NCBI GenBank assembly: GCA_004194705.1
Contig: SADC01000246.1
Location: 62,001-126,000 of the forward strand
Reading direction: 5' to 3'
DNA from: Ditylenchus dipsaci
Lineage: Eukaryota > Nematoda > Chromadorea > Rhabditida > Anguinidae
DNA: 64,000 nt
The position numbers were made by a program, and so were the translations under genes. The notes under the pieces are model-generated. The model was not told the DNA's origin and did not search any database. It was given only the letters and a program-made list of their open reading frames with translations. This document shows, piece after piece, positions 34,805 to 47,957 of the stretch; position 1 is the stretch's first letter; every line of letters begins with the position of its first letter.

Positions 34805-37800
34805 ATGGCATCAGGCACAAAAAACCCGACGAATCGCGACTACCAGGCTGTTAACACACAAGAAGAAAAAGAAGAAAATGATGAGAAACCTACCGCTTGT
34901 GGAAAAGTAATCTAATAAGTAATCCAGCTTTGCAACCTATCCTATTTAAATATTGCCCTATTTCAGCTGTTTCTTCACGCTTCAATCACATTTGCCATCT
35001 CCTTGGCCACTGGTTTATCGTGGGCTTGTGGGTAAGTAAGAAAAAGTCCCGCAGAACAGCATTTGCAAAATTATTGGAATAATTACAGGCGACAATTTAC
35101 TAAGACTGCCTTGAACATCGATGCTACTAGATTCTATGCACCTTATTTCTTGGTGTGGTTCAACACTTGCTTTATGTCTATTTGCTACCCTGTATTTATC
35201 ATCTACAACAAAACATTCAATGGCATTTCCGTAGGTGAAAGTCACTTAGAAGCTTCGAAGGTGTTTGGCCAAGATGGACTGAATTTAAGGTAAAAACCGT
35301 GTTACTCCTATCAATTCGACATCACGCCCGAGTCAATTTTAAAAAGTGGTTTGAAAATACAATATCACAGATACAAAATTCCGAATTACATGGAGAGGCT
35401 ATAGTTAGAGTGAATATAGAAAAATTTACATTGTAAAATCGTTACATTTTGTCACTCTGGGTATCAGAAATAATAGAGTATACCGTATTTTTTTCATTTT
35501 CATTTTCTTTTTTATTTTCCATTTTCTTTTTCGTAACCCACTTTTTAAAAGTTACAAAACATACCTAACATAAATTTTTGAAATTTTCGTTGTGGAACCA
35601 TATTTTGTTAACAACCTGGTGTTACGAAAATTTGCGGGGAACTGAAAGTTTTATTTGGCAACATAAATATTAAAATGCAATTTTTCAAAAATGTGATTTA
35701 AAAGTAGAGTTGGCATTTTCCCGGAAAATTCTATTTCTCGAGAAAAATCGGGATTTTTCCGGGAATTTTCCCGTTTACCAACCCTTTTTAAAAGTATTAT
35801 GCATTTTAGGGGCATTTTAATTCTGATATTAATATTGCTAATCCAACTTTCAATGCTGCATATTTTTTCATACTGCAACACCGGATTGTCAACAAAATGG
35901 TTGCGAAAACGCATGTTATTAATACATATTATGCACGTTTTGTTATTTTCGAGTATTCGAAGATACGGTCATCTTTTAGTCTATTAACGTTGAATAATAT
36001 TTTTCGACAGCTCGTTTCTAAGAAGAACTACCCTTTTTCTAGTGCTTTGGATGGCACCTAATTACACTTACAGCCATGCTTTAGGTAATTTTTTTTAAAT
36101 AATTCATTAAAAATTGTTGAAAGACAGAGTATATCAAAAAAGACTTGACCACCTGAAATATATTTTTGGGCTCTATCCCTAGGAAATCTCTAACTTTACT
36201 GAGAACTCTATACTACAGGCGTAAATCAGCAGACACTCGTGATAATACGCAAAAATGATCACAAAGCTAGTTGAAATAAAATATAAAATTCGAAGGTGGT
36301 CAAATTTTTTTGACACAGCCTGTACACCCATAAGTAATATGGTTATCTGCTTTATTTGAAAAAATTTATATAAGCTAAACCCTCCACATCATAACAATAT
36401 ATTCCAGAAATAGTTGTGCGCCTGTAAGGCGCCTGTTTACTCTTGTATCTAAATATCTCGTATTATTTCTAAAATAGAAGCATGCATGTCTTTTTACCTA
36501 GTGTGCACGTCTTCATTAGAAACTCTAGAATTCTTGTTTAGACTGCAGAATATGTTAAAGGTCAAGAAGTTGTGAAAAGTGCAAGTTTTTCCAAGCCCGA
36601 AACTTGTATTTCCAATCTAGTAAAACAAAAGTTATTAAAAAGGCGATTTTTCGTATTTTTCAAAAATTCTCAGGTTACTAAATTCTCAGGTTATATCTCC
36701 GCCTCTGCCGCTTTTTGTATTGTGAGCTCAAATGTGGCAATCGTCTGTGTGTTAGGCTGGATCATACTTAAAACCAAGTTTTCACTGCTGCAGGTTCGAT
36801 TTGTTACTTATTTGTTTATCAAGCTGTTAATCAATTTTTATTGGCATTTAGTCAATAGCTGCCATATTTGCTGTTCTCGGAGTGACTGTTATTTCCGCGG
36901 ACAAGGAATTTGCCGGAAATGCATTTGGAATTGCATTAGCCATATTTTGTGCCTTTAGCTCTGCACTTTACAAAGTAGGTTAGCAGCCTATCGTAGTCGA
37001 ATAGAATTTTCGGCGCCAAAAGTTTATTGGACCTCTTAAGTGGGTCCTTATTTGTGCCTTCCTATCGCATATACAACCTTTTGTCTTTTTAAATATGATG
37101 AAAAGATATGTTCTGAAAAGTGCACATAAGGCTTTTTGCAAATTTACAGAAAATTTTCTTAAAGAATTTTATAAGAGCTTTCGCTTAGCAAAGAACCCGA
37201 AAAATTGTTTGGGATTTTGAAAATATTTAACCTCCTGATTCGCCATCGCCTTTTATTTTTTCCGCTCCGCTTTCCACCCTAATTTTTTTTACCAAAGCCA
37301 GACGTCACACCTCCAGAGGTTTGTACAGCTCTGTTGAAAACTGATTTTAGGTTCTTTTCAAACTGATCATCGGCAATGCCAGCTTGGGCAGGTGTCCCTG
37401 TTTATGACTGCTTTAGGAATTTTGAATATGACACTAAATTTACTACCAACCACATTGCTCGTTTTATATGAAGCAGAACACATTGAATGGGACTATATTC
37501 CTTGGCAACCTCTATGTCTAGCCGCCTTACTTTCTTTGAGTATAATTTAGCTAGTTACTACAGTATTTTTAAATCAAACCACTTTCAGCATTCAACTTCC
37601 TCACTAACTTCGGCATAGGTTCGACTTTAACTTATTCGTTTAACTTAATTATTTAACTTAACTTCATTCACGTACTCCGCGAAAAATTTTTGCCTTATTG
37701 TCCCCTGTTGATTCCTTGGTTTCGCTTAAGAAGAGAGTAGGCCAGCCTATGTTAGACGTGTTAAAACGTGTAATGAAAACCAATTTGAGTCCGAGTTAAC

Positions 37801-40774
37801 ATACACTGTCCCACCCTGTGCCTAAGCACAAAAAAGAGATTTTTAAATTTAACCATATTCTTGATGACATCGTTAGTAAGGTGCCGAAATAGGTGATGGA
37901 AGGTGTATATTTGAAAATTAAATAACAAAAAATTGAAAAAATTGTTGAGAAAATCAGCAGGAGGACCAAGGCAAAATTTTTTCGTGGGGCCCGTCAACAC
38001 ATATAGAGCCGAAGTGTGCAATAGCTTACCCTTTTAGCATTGTTTGGTCCCTTGATTATATCCATTGGTATGTTGTGCGGCATTCCTGCAAGTGCCTGTA
38101 AGTTATACTATTTCTTTTTTAAAGTGTATACATTTAAAATATTTGTTAAAAGGAGTTATTTGAACTCAATGTTCTATTGGTATAACGACTTTGCTAGTTC
38201 GCTAGCTAGAGAGAATTAGGCTAAGTTGAACAATAGAATACAAAAGAATTCCGTATCATACCTTACCGTATTTCCTCTAATAGAGACCCACCCCTAAATT
38301 TTGACTAAAATTTCAGAGATAAGGCCATTTTTGATTTACAATTTTTAGATTTTTAGGGAATTCAAAAAAAGAAGCCCATGGGCTTCTATTAGATATGCTT
38401 TATTAGTTTCGGCTATGTTTTCGGTATAGTGTATTTGAAGCACTTTTTGCAGACTGCTCTCAGACAAGTTACCATCTCAATAGTAGCCAGTAAAATAGGC
38501 TAAAAATAGGAGATAATTTGTGTGGTTTACAATCAAACGACTGGCTATTGGCTGTAGCAATTAAGTTTCCAGTGACCACAGCCGCTGGCTAGCCGATCGC
38601 TCCAGCTACTACGCACGTACAATAAGTTTCTAGTCGCTACTGCTAATGGCCAGTAGGAAAAGTTCGACAATTACGTGGCGATTGTTCTGTTTTTTCAACA
38701 TATTTTTTGAAAAGTTTTTTTAAATTTTGTTTTTGTTGTCCTTAATGTTTTTGGTTTAGTTTTGCATCAAAGACTAAGCTTTCTATTGAATTTATTCGGT
38801 AGCGAATGTACAGCTTTATATATGCTCGGGACGGCATGCTCTGTTCTCGCAAAACAAGGAGATCGCTGTTTTAAAACTAACATTACTTCAAACTTTATTA
38901 AAATTTAGATGATCAAACAATTGTTGGTCATTTCTGTTTAAAACTTTGATTTCCTAAATCATTACCAGTGATGTAAAAGCACCGGTGCGGGCACCGTGCC
39001 GGTGCCAAGTTTTTGCTGGCACCGGTGCTGGTGCCGGTGCCAAATTTTAATGAAAAAGCACCGGCACCGTGCCGTACCGGTGCCGGTGCCGATTTTTTCG
39101 CTGGCACCGCTGCCTATTTTTACTAAAATTTGAATATTTTTTCAATTTCAGTGAAATTTGAAGCTTAGATGCCACTTTTTTTTCGAGTAAAGGGGGGGGG
39201 GAGACACTTCATATATGCATCGCCCTAGGTCACGGGTTCGACTACCACTGGCTGCAGACTTTTTTATCTTTTTTATTTACAAGTTTAGTGTCAAAATGAA
39301 GCCAAGGTTCTGGGCTTTCATTTGAGCTATCATACAGATGAAAAGTTGCTATAAAGTATTAGCTAATATTCAAAAAACATTGAACCATGTCAATAATTGG
39401 ACTCCAATTCGATGAAATACTCAATAGGAATATCCCTATGTATATAAGCCCAGTAAAACCACATATTCATTTTCACAACAAATCGAACAAACGATTAAAG
39501 CGAATGAGTATTGATCCAGAGGTGAGAGAATTGGATGCTTTTGTTAAGGAATGGTATAGTTCGATGTAATAATTAATCATAAATCAATTTTATCATATAC
39601 CGTATTTCCTCTAATTTCTCCCCGGGGAGTAATTAGAGGCATGCAATTTTTTCAAACTTTAGGTGGCTGAAATTTCTGTTTTCATTTACTGTTTGAGCTG
39701 TGTAAAAAGTGCCTGTTAGATTTTTAAAATCCCTCTCAGGCACTTTTTACACAGTTCAAACAGTAAATGAAAACAGAAATTTCAGACCACTTGAAGTTAG
39801 GGGGGGGGAGTAATTAGAGGGAGGGAGAAATTAGAGGAAATACGGTATTAATACTATATTAATGGTGCCAAGGATTCGTTTTCTTTTGCTTTTTCGAATT
39901 TGGAAAATCTCAGGCTGAGAAACACGTTTCAGACCCATTGGATGAAGAAATGAACCAATACATTGAAACAGTTCAAAAAGGGTCAATTAAAAGCAATGCT
40001 TTTGACTACGGAAAGCAACTAAGGAAGTGAGCTGATTTAACAAACAACTGAAAATATAAATTGATTTAATTGTTCCCGAAGCTATCACAAATCGCACTCG
40101 TGACCTTACCATCTCTTGCCACGTCAGCTAGCGTTAAAAGACTCTTCTCAGGGGGTCACAATAAATACAATAAGTCATAAAGGCCGTTCTGGACAACTGC
40201 TCGTAAAGCGTTGTGGGCTGCTCAATTTCAATAAAATTCATATTTCTGTATAAGCCAAACTTTTTTTGAAACAACAAAACTCATCCCCGTTAAAAAATGA
40301 ACTTTTTTCCTTAAAAAATGTACTGAATGTGATAGGCACCGGTGCCGGTGAAAATGTTCAGCCAGGTGCCGGCACCGGTGCCGGTGTCTCATTTAAGGCC
40401 GGTGCGGCACCGGTGCCGGTGCCGACAACAGGCACCGGTGCCGGTGCGGTGCCGGTGCGGTGCCGGTGCCGAAATTTACATTTTTACATCACTGATCATT
40501 ACCCGTAGCTCCACAGAACAATATTTTGCAAAATTATTAAAATAATTACAGCCTCTGATAAGTTTCGCTCCGGAAAAATAAAGAATTTATATTTAACCTT
40601 GGTCAGGTTTAAGAAAAATTTAGTTGTAAAATTTTAGTGATCGATATCCTGTTCCGCCAAATGCCTTTGACTCAAACCTTTATTGTTGGATCTGCAGCTG
40701 TGATGGTGTCGTTTGTTTTAATTGCATTTCCCATGGCGAAAATGTGGCGAAAAATGGAAAAAATGTGTTGTTAA
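34805..40774 (+). CDS. SLC35F3/F4-like membrane transporter, 10 exons (apparent frameshift)
   Basis: Drug/metabolite-transporter superfamily protein with about ten membrane helices, closest by eye to human SLC35F3/SLC35F4. SLC35F3 has been linked to thiamine uptake; that substrate is only an inference here. Exons: 34805-34906, 34967-35031, 35089-35289, 36011-36084, 36690-36793, 36852-36974, 37351-37539, 37589-37618, 38038-38097, 40638-40774, about 361 aa. Recognisable stretches: FYAPYFLVWFNT, KVFGQDGLNLR, LRRTTLFLVLWM.PNY, VLGWIILKTKFS, ALYKVLFKLIIGNASLG, IISIGMLCGIPASALIDIL. All junction phases close, but in exon 7 the frame shifts after SLG (37386-37391): TTGGGCAGGTG would need one more G to read LGQV. 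No splice site explains this. The N-terminus (34 residues, charged) precedes the first helix. It lies 352 nt after presenilin's stop, on the same strand. Confidence 0.87.
37684..37985. mobile_element. MITE in transporter intron 8
   Basis: The ends TTTTTGCCTTATTGTCCCC and GGACCAAGGCAAAATTTT are inverted. The interior has a GTAGGCCAGCCTATGTTAG / CTAACATACACTGTCCCACC-type inverted pair. It fills most of intron 37619-38037. A relative with the same end sequence lies at 57705-57945. Confidence 0.6.
39387..39569 (+). pseudogene. Possible hAT transposase fragment
   Basis: Open frame of 60 codons (…DPEVRELDAFVKEWYSSM) within the hAT element, in the same orientation as the dimerisation remnant. I do not recognise a defined domain in it. 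A further open stretch follows at about 39915-40030 (HVSDPLDEEMNQYIETV…). Together they may be successive pieces of the transposase body separated by the 39600-39845 insertion and possibly introns. Confidence 0.4.
39600..39845. mobile_element. CCGTATTT-family palindromic MITE nested in the hAT element
   Basis: The ends CCGTATTTCCTCTAATT and AATTAGAGGAAATACGG are flanked by TA (39598-39599 and 39846-39847). The arms are complementary around a GTGCCTGTTAGATTTTTAAA centre. A close copy is at 47038-47299; it interrupts the decayed transposase frame. Confidence 0.9.
40097..40245 (+). pseudogene. hAT transposase C-terminal dimerisation remnant
   Basis: The frame reads LPSLATSASVKRLFSGG, the hallmark of the hAT C-terminal dimerisation region. 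A stop follows shortly after, and then TARKALWAAQF, which resembles the usual last helix. The in-frame stop and the missing body show that the gene is dead. Confidence 0.8.
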
Positions 40775-40799
40775 TTTTTTGTCTGTAATATTAATACCT

Positions 40800-40805
40800 T
40801 TTATT
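40800..40805 (-). promoter_or_regulatory. AATAAA polyadenylation signal of RNF181 (minus strand)
   Basis: TTTATT on the plus strand, about 72 nt downstream of the RNF181 stop codon. It lies upstream of the plus-strand signal, so the two 3' ends overlap. Confidence 0.5.
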
Positions 40806-40821
40806 CTACCAAGTAATTAAT

Positions 40822-40827
40822 AATAAA
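40822..40827 (+). promoter_or_regulatory. AATAAA polyadenylation signal of transporter gene
   Basis: Lies 48 nt past the transporter stop codon and 50 nt before the end (in + coordinates) of the RNF181 coding region. Confidence 0.6.
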
Positions 40828-40876
40828 AGTACCATTCAAGCGTGCATTACAAATTCATACAGAAATATTTTTAAAC

Positions 40877-42885
<2,009 letters not shown>

Positions 42886-42890
42886 AAATA

Positions 42891-44011
42891 CCGTATTTTA
42901 TCTATTAAATACCCGGGGTGATTATTTTTCAACCCCTGAAAAATCGAAAAAAAAAAGTATTTTGATTTTGAGATTTTGGGTGCTCAACCAAAACCTAAAA
43001 AGTGGAATTAATTAAGTTCATGGTCATTAAGAAAACGCAACAAACAGATTTGCAAAATAATTTTTTTAGAGCCGAGATACAGGGTGCCTATGGGGGTAAT
43101 TAATAGAGAGGGGTAATTGTTAGGGCTTGAGTATAGAATCCCACACGCAGAGTGATCGAATAGAGAAAATAACTTCATATTCGTGTTTGTCGATCCCGAT
43201 TCCATGAGAAAGCGCGTGTTTTTTTGATCCTGAGAAGAAGAAAAAAAATCGAACCACAGGGGGTATCATGGTTTTTTAGTCAAAATTTCAAAAATTTAAA
43301 TTGGCGCCTTTTAAATTTTAAAGAGATTAAGGGCTGTATTGGGAGGAGAAGGGAATAAAAGGGGGCACTAATCACACAAGGCCCACCAACAAAAAGATGT
43401 TGAACATAGTTTTGAATACTGGGTCTACCGCATAAATAAATCTGGTATGCATGCTTTTTCATGTATCCAGAGTCACTTTCGAGTGATTTGTGTCTAAGGT
43501 ATGTGGGTGTGCGCATCTCAACTCCAAGCCCCCTGCGCACCCGAAGGGGGCGCAGGGGGCTCGAGAGTTAGAGATGCACTTACTTACCTTGGAAATGATT
43601 CCGAGAACTACTCTTGATCAAAAAATGGGTATAGAGTCTTTTTTTTGCCACTGCCCAGTTGAAAAAGATGGTGAGGCAGTCGAAGAATACATATATTTAC
43701 TTTTCTATCGTTCAGCCATAAAAGTGGTCCTCTTTTATTCCCTTCCCCTCCCAATACAGCCCTTAATCCCTTTAAAATTCGAAAGGCGCCAATTTAAATT
43801 TTTGAAATTTTGGCCAAAAACCATGATATCCCCTGTGGTTCAAATTTTTTTTCTTCTTCTCAGAATCAAAAAAACAGCCGACTTTCTCATGAAATCGGGG
43901 TCGAGAAACACGAATATGAAGTTATTTTCTCCATCCGATCACTCTGCGTGGGGGGGGGATTGTAAACTGCAACCATTATTAGGGAGGAGGTAATTAATAG
44001 AGAAAATACGG
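42891..44011. mobile_element. 1.1-kb palindromic CCGTATTT-family element
   Basis: The ends CCGTATTTTATCTATTAA and its complement (TTAATAGAGAAAATACGG) are flanked by TA (42889-42890 and 44012-44013). Arms pair from the tips through CAGAGTGATCGAATAG, the CCTGTGGTT block and the GGGCTGTATTGGGAGG block. The core holds the inverted GTATGTGGGTGTGCGCATCT module. The long ORFs (43280-43993, both strands) are by-products of the palindrome. Confidence 0.8.
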
Positions 44012-44019
44012 TACTCGGG

Positions 44020-44600
44020 TTTACTCCTACGGGGGCTTGGAGTTGAGATGCGCACACCCACATACCTTAGACACAAATCACTCGAAAGTGACTCTGGATG
44101 CATGAAAAAACATGCATATCAGAGTTTATTTATGCGGTAGGCACCAGCTAACAAAACTATGTTCAAATCCCATCTTTTTGGGGTGTATAGGTATTTCTTT
44201 ATTGCTCGTCCAGAAACCCGGAGTTGGAGTAAGGGGTGTTCACGATGCAATATACTCCAACTCCTACTCCAACGTATTCTCGAAGTTGGAGTATTTCTAA
44301 ATGGTGAGCGCTTTTTTCGCCAAAACTTTTTTATTTTTCAAGTTTCTTGATTGTTCAGACTCATATTTGCAAGGCTGCCACCACTAATAGTCATAGACGG
44401 GCGAAATGTCCCGATTTCTGGCATAAAAGGCATTCACAATTAGAGATACTTCACATCCAACCTCGACTTCGGAAACACGTTGGAGTCGGCGTCGGAGTTG
44501 TAGTAAGGTGTGTTCACGATGCCAAATACTCCGACTCCAACGCCAACTCCAACTCCGAGTTTCTGAACGAGCCATTAGGATGGTTCACCTTCATCCCCCA
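44020..44600. repeat. GGAGTTGGAGT repeats and module copies
   Basis: 44035-44110 is another copy of the GAGATGCGCACACCCACATA module. 44215-44300 and 44460-44570 are two inverted arrays of GGAGTT/AACTCC hexamers with a shared GTGTTCACGATGC core, so they are two members of one small dispersed family. Confidence 0.6.
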
Positions 44601-44674
44601 AAGCCAAAGTCAAATTTTCGTTAAAAAGTTTTTTTAATCGAATTTTGATTTAAGAAAGTGTTACACAGTGGACG

Positions 44675-44820
44675 CTCGATATAACGTTTCTAAAAAATTT
44701 CTATTTTGGCCAGACTACAGTGTATTCTCGATAAAACGACGCTCGATACAACTTCCGCTCGTTATAACGTCCCGTTTTGGCCGGTCCCTTGAGGGACGTT
44801 ATATCGAGCGTTGACTGTAA
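44675..44820. mobile_element. CAGTCAACGCTCGATATAACG-type MITE
   Basis: Short element with CGCTCGATATAACG at the left and ACGTTATATCGAGCGTTGA at the right, ending in CTGTA. A second internal CTCGATAAAACGACGCTCG copy lies within it. Related to the TA-flanked CAGTCGA family. Confidence 0.55.
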
Positions 44821-44914
44821 TAGCTTTTTTAAATTTTTTAGCATATAAAATTAGTGAGAAGACGTTTAATCACTGTTTTAAATAAATATAAAAAGCCCCT
44901 CCCCTGTGCATGAG

Positions 44915-45859
44915 CAGGGATGAGAATTTATGGTTAACTAGGCCTATTTCAGGCATATTTTTAGACCTAAAATAGGCATGCACCGATTTGAATTAGACTT
45001 AGGCCTAACAGGCCTATTTTCAGGCCTATTTTTTTGGCGGGAATTTGATTCGCATTTAATTTTTAGAGGATTTTTTTTTGCTTTTTGACAAGTTTTTTAT
45101 TTTTTTCGCTCGAAATTTCATCCAAGAGTGGACAAAAGTCACTAAAAGTTACTTTCCTAAAAGTTTACCAAAGGGAGGCAACATTTTTCGACCATTTATG
45201 TGTATTCGCCATCTATCTCGGTAAATCGGTTATTTGCGACTTATTGTCAGGAATATTATCATTTTAGCACCGGATTCGTGTTCAGCATCTTCGATTTACT
45301 TGTAAAACTGCTCTTAAAGGTCTAACATTATCTTAAAATTTGAAGTTCCTCTCGAGACGAAAAACGTTTAAACTACTCAAAAATTTAATATTTGAATCAT
45401 TTTTGTCTCGAGGGGAATCCGAAATTTCAACATAATCTTAGACCTTTACGAGCAGTTTTACAAGTAAACCGACCATGCTGAACACGAATCCCATGCTAAA
45501 ATTATAAAATTCCTGATAATAGGTCGCAAATAACTGATTTACCGAGATTAATGGCGGATAGCCATAAATGGTCGAAAAATGTTTATTTTCTTTCAGTCAA
45601 CCTCTAGAAAACCAACTTTTAATGGCTTTTGTATACTCTAGGGTGAAATTCTGATCAAAAAATAAAAAGGTTGTCGGAAAGCAGAAAAAGTCTTCTAAAA
45701 ATTAAATGCGTTTTAAATTGCCGCCAAAAATAGGCCTAACTAGGCCTAGGCCTAAGATAAGCCTAGTTAGACATAATCTAATTCGAATTGGCACGGGCCT
45801 ATTTTAGGCCGGTTGATGTATTTGAAAAAAGCCTAGTTAACCATAAATTCTCATCCCTG
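44915..45859. mobile_element. Palindromic hAT-type MITE, 945 bp
   Basis: The ends CAGGGATGAGAATTTATGG and CCATAAATTCTCATCCCTG are exact complements. The flanks TGCATGAG and TGCATAAG match at 7 of 8 bases, so they are a slightly aged 8-bp target duplication. The arms contain AGGCCTA-rich subterminal repeats and a long inner pair (TTTTTCGACCATTTATG / CATAAATGGTCGAAAAA). There is no coding capacity. Confidence 0.85.
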
Positions 45860-46234
45860 TGCATAAGTGCCGAATCCGAAACTCGAAAATTTTATAAACT
45901 TTTCTGAAAAGAAACGAGGGGTCACACACTTATGAAAAAAGTAACTTGTGAAAAAGTAGATCTAGACTAAATTAGTTTTCCTGGCCATAGTTGCTCGTCT
46001 GGAAGGACTGTAAATATATAATCTATTATATCACTTGTCAATGCTTGGCTTTGTATAGTTTAGACTAGACGTAGTGACCATAGACTAATTATAAAAAATA
46101 TTCATCTTTTCTTGCCCCATTGTACTTACAGTTATTTTGGTAAAGAATAAATTGATTCGATTTCCTAAAAGCCTGAAAATTGCTACGAAAAACGGGTTAC
46201 CACGTAACAGATAATTTTTCTTTGAATTTATGGC

Positions 46235-46450
46235 GCTATTGGTATATACGCCTCCCGAAAAGGGCTGCTGGAATATACCCCGCCAATAATTTAGGCTTTA
46301 GCTTAGGTCCGTAGGTCTTAAGCTCAGGGCCTAACAATTACTAACATGGACTCTTGTACAACTTTTTTTTTCAAAAAAAATGGTGGCTTTAGGTTCGCCT
46401 CAAAAATTATCGGGAGAGTATATTCCAGTAGCTTTTTTGGGAAGGTATAT
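46235..46450. mobile_element. Diverged poly-C/G MITE with TTAGGC-like core
   Basis: The left end GGCGCTATTGGTATATACG and the right end GTATATTCCAGTAGC are inverted. The interior holds TTTAGGCTTTAGCTTAGG. An older relative of 14195-14398. Confidence 0.5.
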
Positions 46451-46479
46451 ATTTTTGTTATTATTTTTTAAATCTTTTT

Positions 46480-46715
46480 AGCATCATCGTGTAGCCCTGG
46501 GTCTTGGATTTCTGTTAACACGTGTAAGCTCTTTAACTTTGCTGAATGATGTGCAAAATATAGACAGCAAGGGGTTTTAAAAAAGATCAAAGGTTTTTTT
46601 ACGGGTTTTATATTTCGAGTACCCCTTGATCTCTACATTTTGCAAATCATACAGCAAAGTATGGTAGCTCATCTAAAAAGTCAGGATCTAAAACTACACG
46701 GTAGTGCAACAAATT
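46480..46715. repeat. Inverted repeat around 46.6 kb
   Basis: Arms at 46490-46590 (GTAGCCCTGGGTCTTG, TTTGCTGAATGATGTGCAAA) and 46620-46710 (TTTGCAAATCATACAGCAAA, TAAAACTACACGG) are complementary. Confidence 0.5.
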
Positions 46716-46719
46716 TTAA

Positions 46720-47035
46720 AAATTTATAACAAAAATTTAAAGAAAAATAATCTTTTTGGTAGTAACTTGTTTTTTGTAGCATTTCCGGGGTTTTAGCAAA
46801 CCGAATCAGTTATTTTTATGGCCTTTTGTGTTTCGCTACGGCTTAATACATCGTACAATGCAAGACGTGTGCAGCAGTCTGTAAATAAAGTATGATGTTT
46901 TTATTTTTGTTCCTTTCATTTTTAAGTTTGTGGATGTTAGCATTGTCCAATCAGATGTATATATGCAGACTGTGCTAAACTATGAAAACTTCAGTGTAAA
47001 AAATCATAATACTTTATGGAGAAAAAAAAACAAAA
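46720..47035. other. No gene seen
   Basis: AT-rich spacer; nothing recognisable. Confidence 0.3.
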
Positions 47036-47037
47036 TA

Positions 47038-47299
47038 TCGTATTTCCTCTAATTGCCGACCCGGGGCGCCCCGGGCGGCAATTAGAAGCATGCAATTTTT
47101 TCAACTTTAAGTGGTTCAAAACTCGTGTTTTCATTTACTGTTTGAGCTGTGTAAAAAGAGCCTGCTAGATTTTTAAAATCTCTCGCAGGCACTTTTTAGA
47201 CAGCTCAAACAGTAAATGAAAACAGGATTTTCAGACCTCTTGAAGTTAGGGGGGGGGGCGACAATTAGAGGGAGGGGGCGGCAATTAGAGGAAATACGG
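47038..47299. mobile_element. CCGTATTT-family palindromic MITE
   Basis: TA-flanked (47036-47037 and 47300-47301). The left end is mutated to TCGTATTT; the right end is AAATACGG. The interior is nearly the same as at 39600-39845 (CATTTACTGTTTGAGCTGTG and its complement). Confidence 0.88.
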
Positions 47300-47304
47300 T
47301 AACC

Positions 47305-47950
47305 ACCAAAATTAAATATTTATCCTCGTAATTTATCAAAATGATTTTATGTATTTTTCTTGAATTTCTTTATGATAATTACTCATATGATGCACTTTCG
47401 ACTTTTTAACAAGTATCGGCTAGCATATCGCTTATTAAATTCTTCTCTTAAAGGAATTTTATATTTTTTAAATGAAAACACATAGTCACTGCTCAAAACC
47501 ACAAGTTTCGTTACAAACAAACAAAATGATAGTGTTTAGCAAAATTCCAACTTGCATCATACTAATCATTATCCACCAACCACCAACTAATTAAAAATAC
47601 AAAAAATTATTTCGAGCAATAATTTAGCAAATTTTTCTCCAAAGGCTGTTTTTTACTGCTATAACCAATTATTAAACATTTGATTTGTTGCTCCGAATTT
47701 TTTCTGCGAAATAGTTTGTGTATAGTTAATTGGCCTAGAGGCAGCCCGAGCCGTTATTTTCTTATCAGCGGTAGGGTGAATGTCAAAAAGAGTGATTGAC
47801 AGCCGGCTGTCTGGCTGTACACTTTTAATGGGTATAAAAACGTCTGCAGAAAGTGTTTGTGTCCCTTTCCACAACAAAACACAATACAATTCACTGACAA
47901 AAAAGACCAGAATTCACCTCTTTTTTGATTGAAAAGTTGCTCATATTGAG
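47305..47950. other. No gene seen
   Basis: AT-rich. The ORF 47659-47889 (-) has no recognisable domain. This is the sequence upstream of the putative membrane-protein gene and may hold its promoter. Confidence 0.3.
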
Positions 47951-47957
47951 TTCAAAA

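Larger units (their letters stand above)
38966..40494. mobile_element. hAT element in last intron of the transporter gene
   Basis: 1529 bp, ends CAGTGATGTAAAA and TTTTACATCACTG, flanked by perfect 8-bp direct repeats ATCATTAC (38958-38965 and 40495-40502). The subterminal 100 bp on each side are dense in GGCACCGG/CCGGTGCC blocks, as in the MITE at 5370-5756. The interior carries broken transposase pieces (next entries) and a second transposon at 39600-39845. It lies inside intron 38098-40637; both splice sites are intact. Confidence 0.92.

Noticed and set aside
39225..39260. tRNA-like GGGTTCGACTACC in the hAT element
   Set aside because: Only a T-arm-like stretch; nothing upstream fits a D arm at the right distance.
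40266..40545. ORFs rich in GAGTGAG / PVPVP
   Set aside because: Translation of the GGCACCGG subterminal repeats of the hAT element.
40552..40608. Possible transporter exon (SSDKFRSGKIKNLYLTL)
   Set aside because: It has an acceptor-like AG and fits the phase, but skipping it gives the conserved ASALIDILFRQ junction directly; it is left as intron.
43280..43993. 86- and 167-codon ORFs on opposite strands
   Set aside because: Both arise from the arms of the 42891-44011 palindrome and recur with frame breaks at 6.4 and 53.5 kb.
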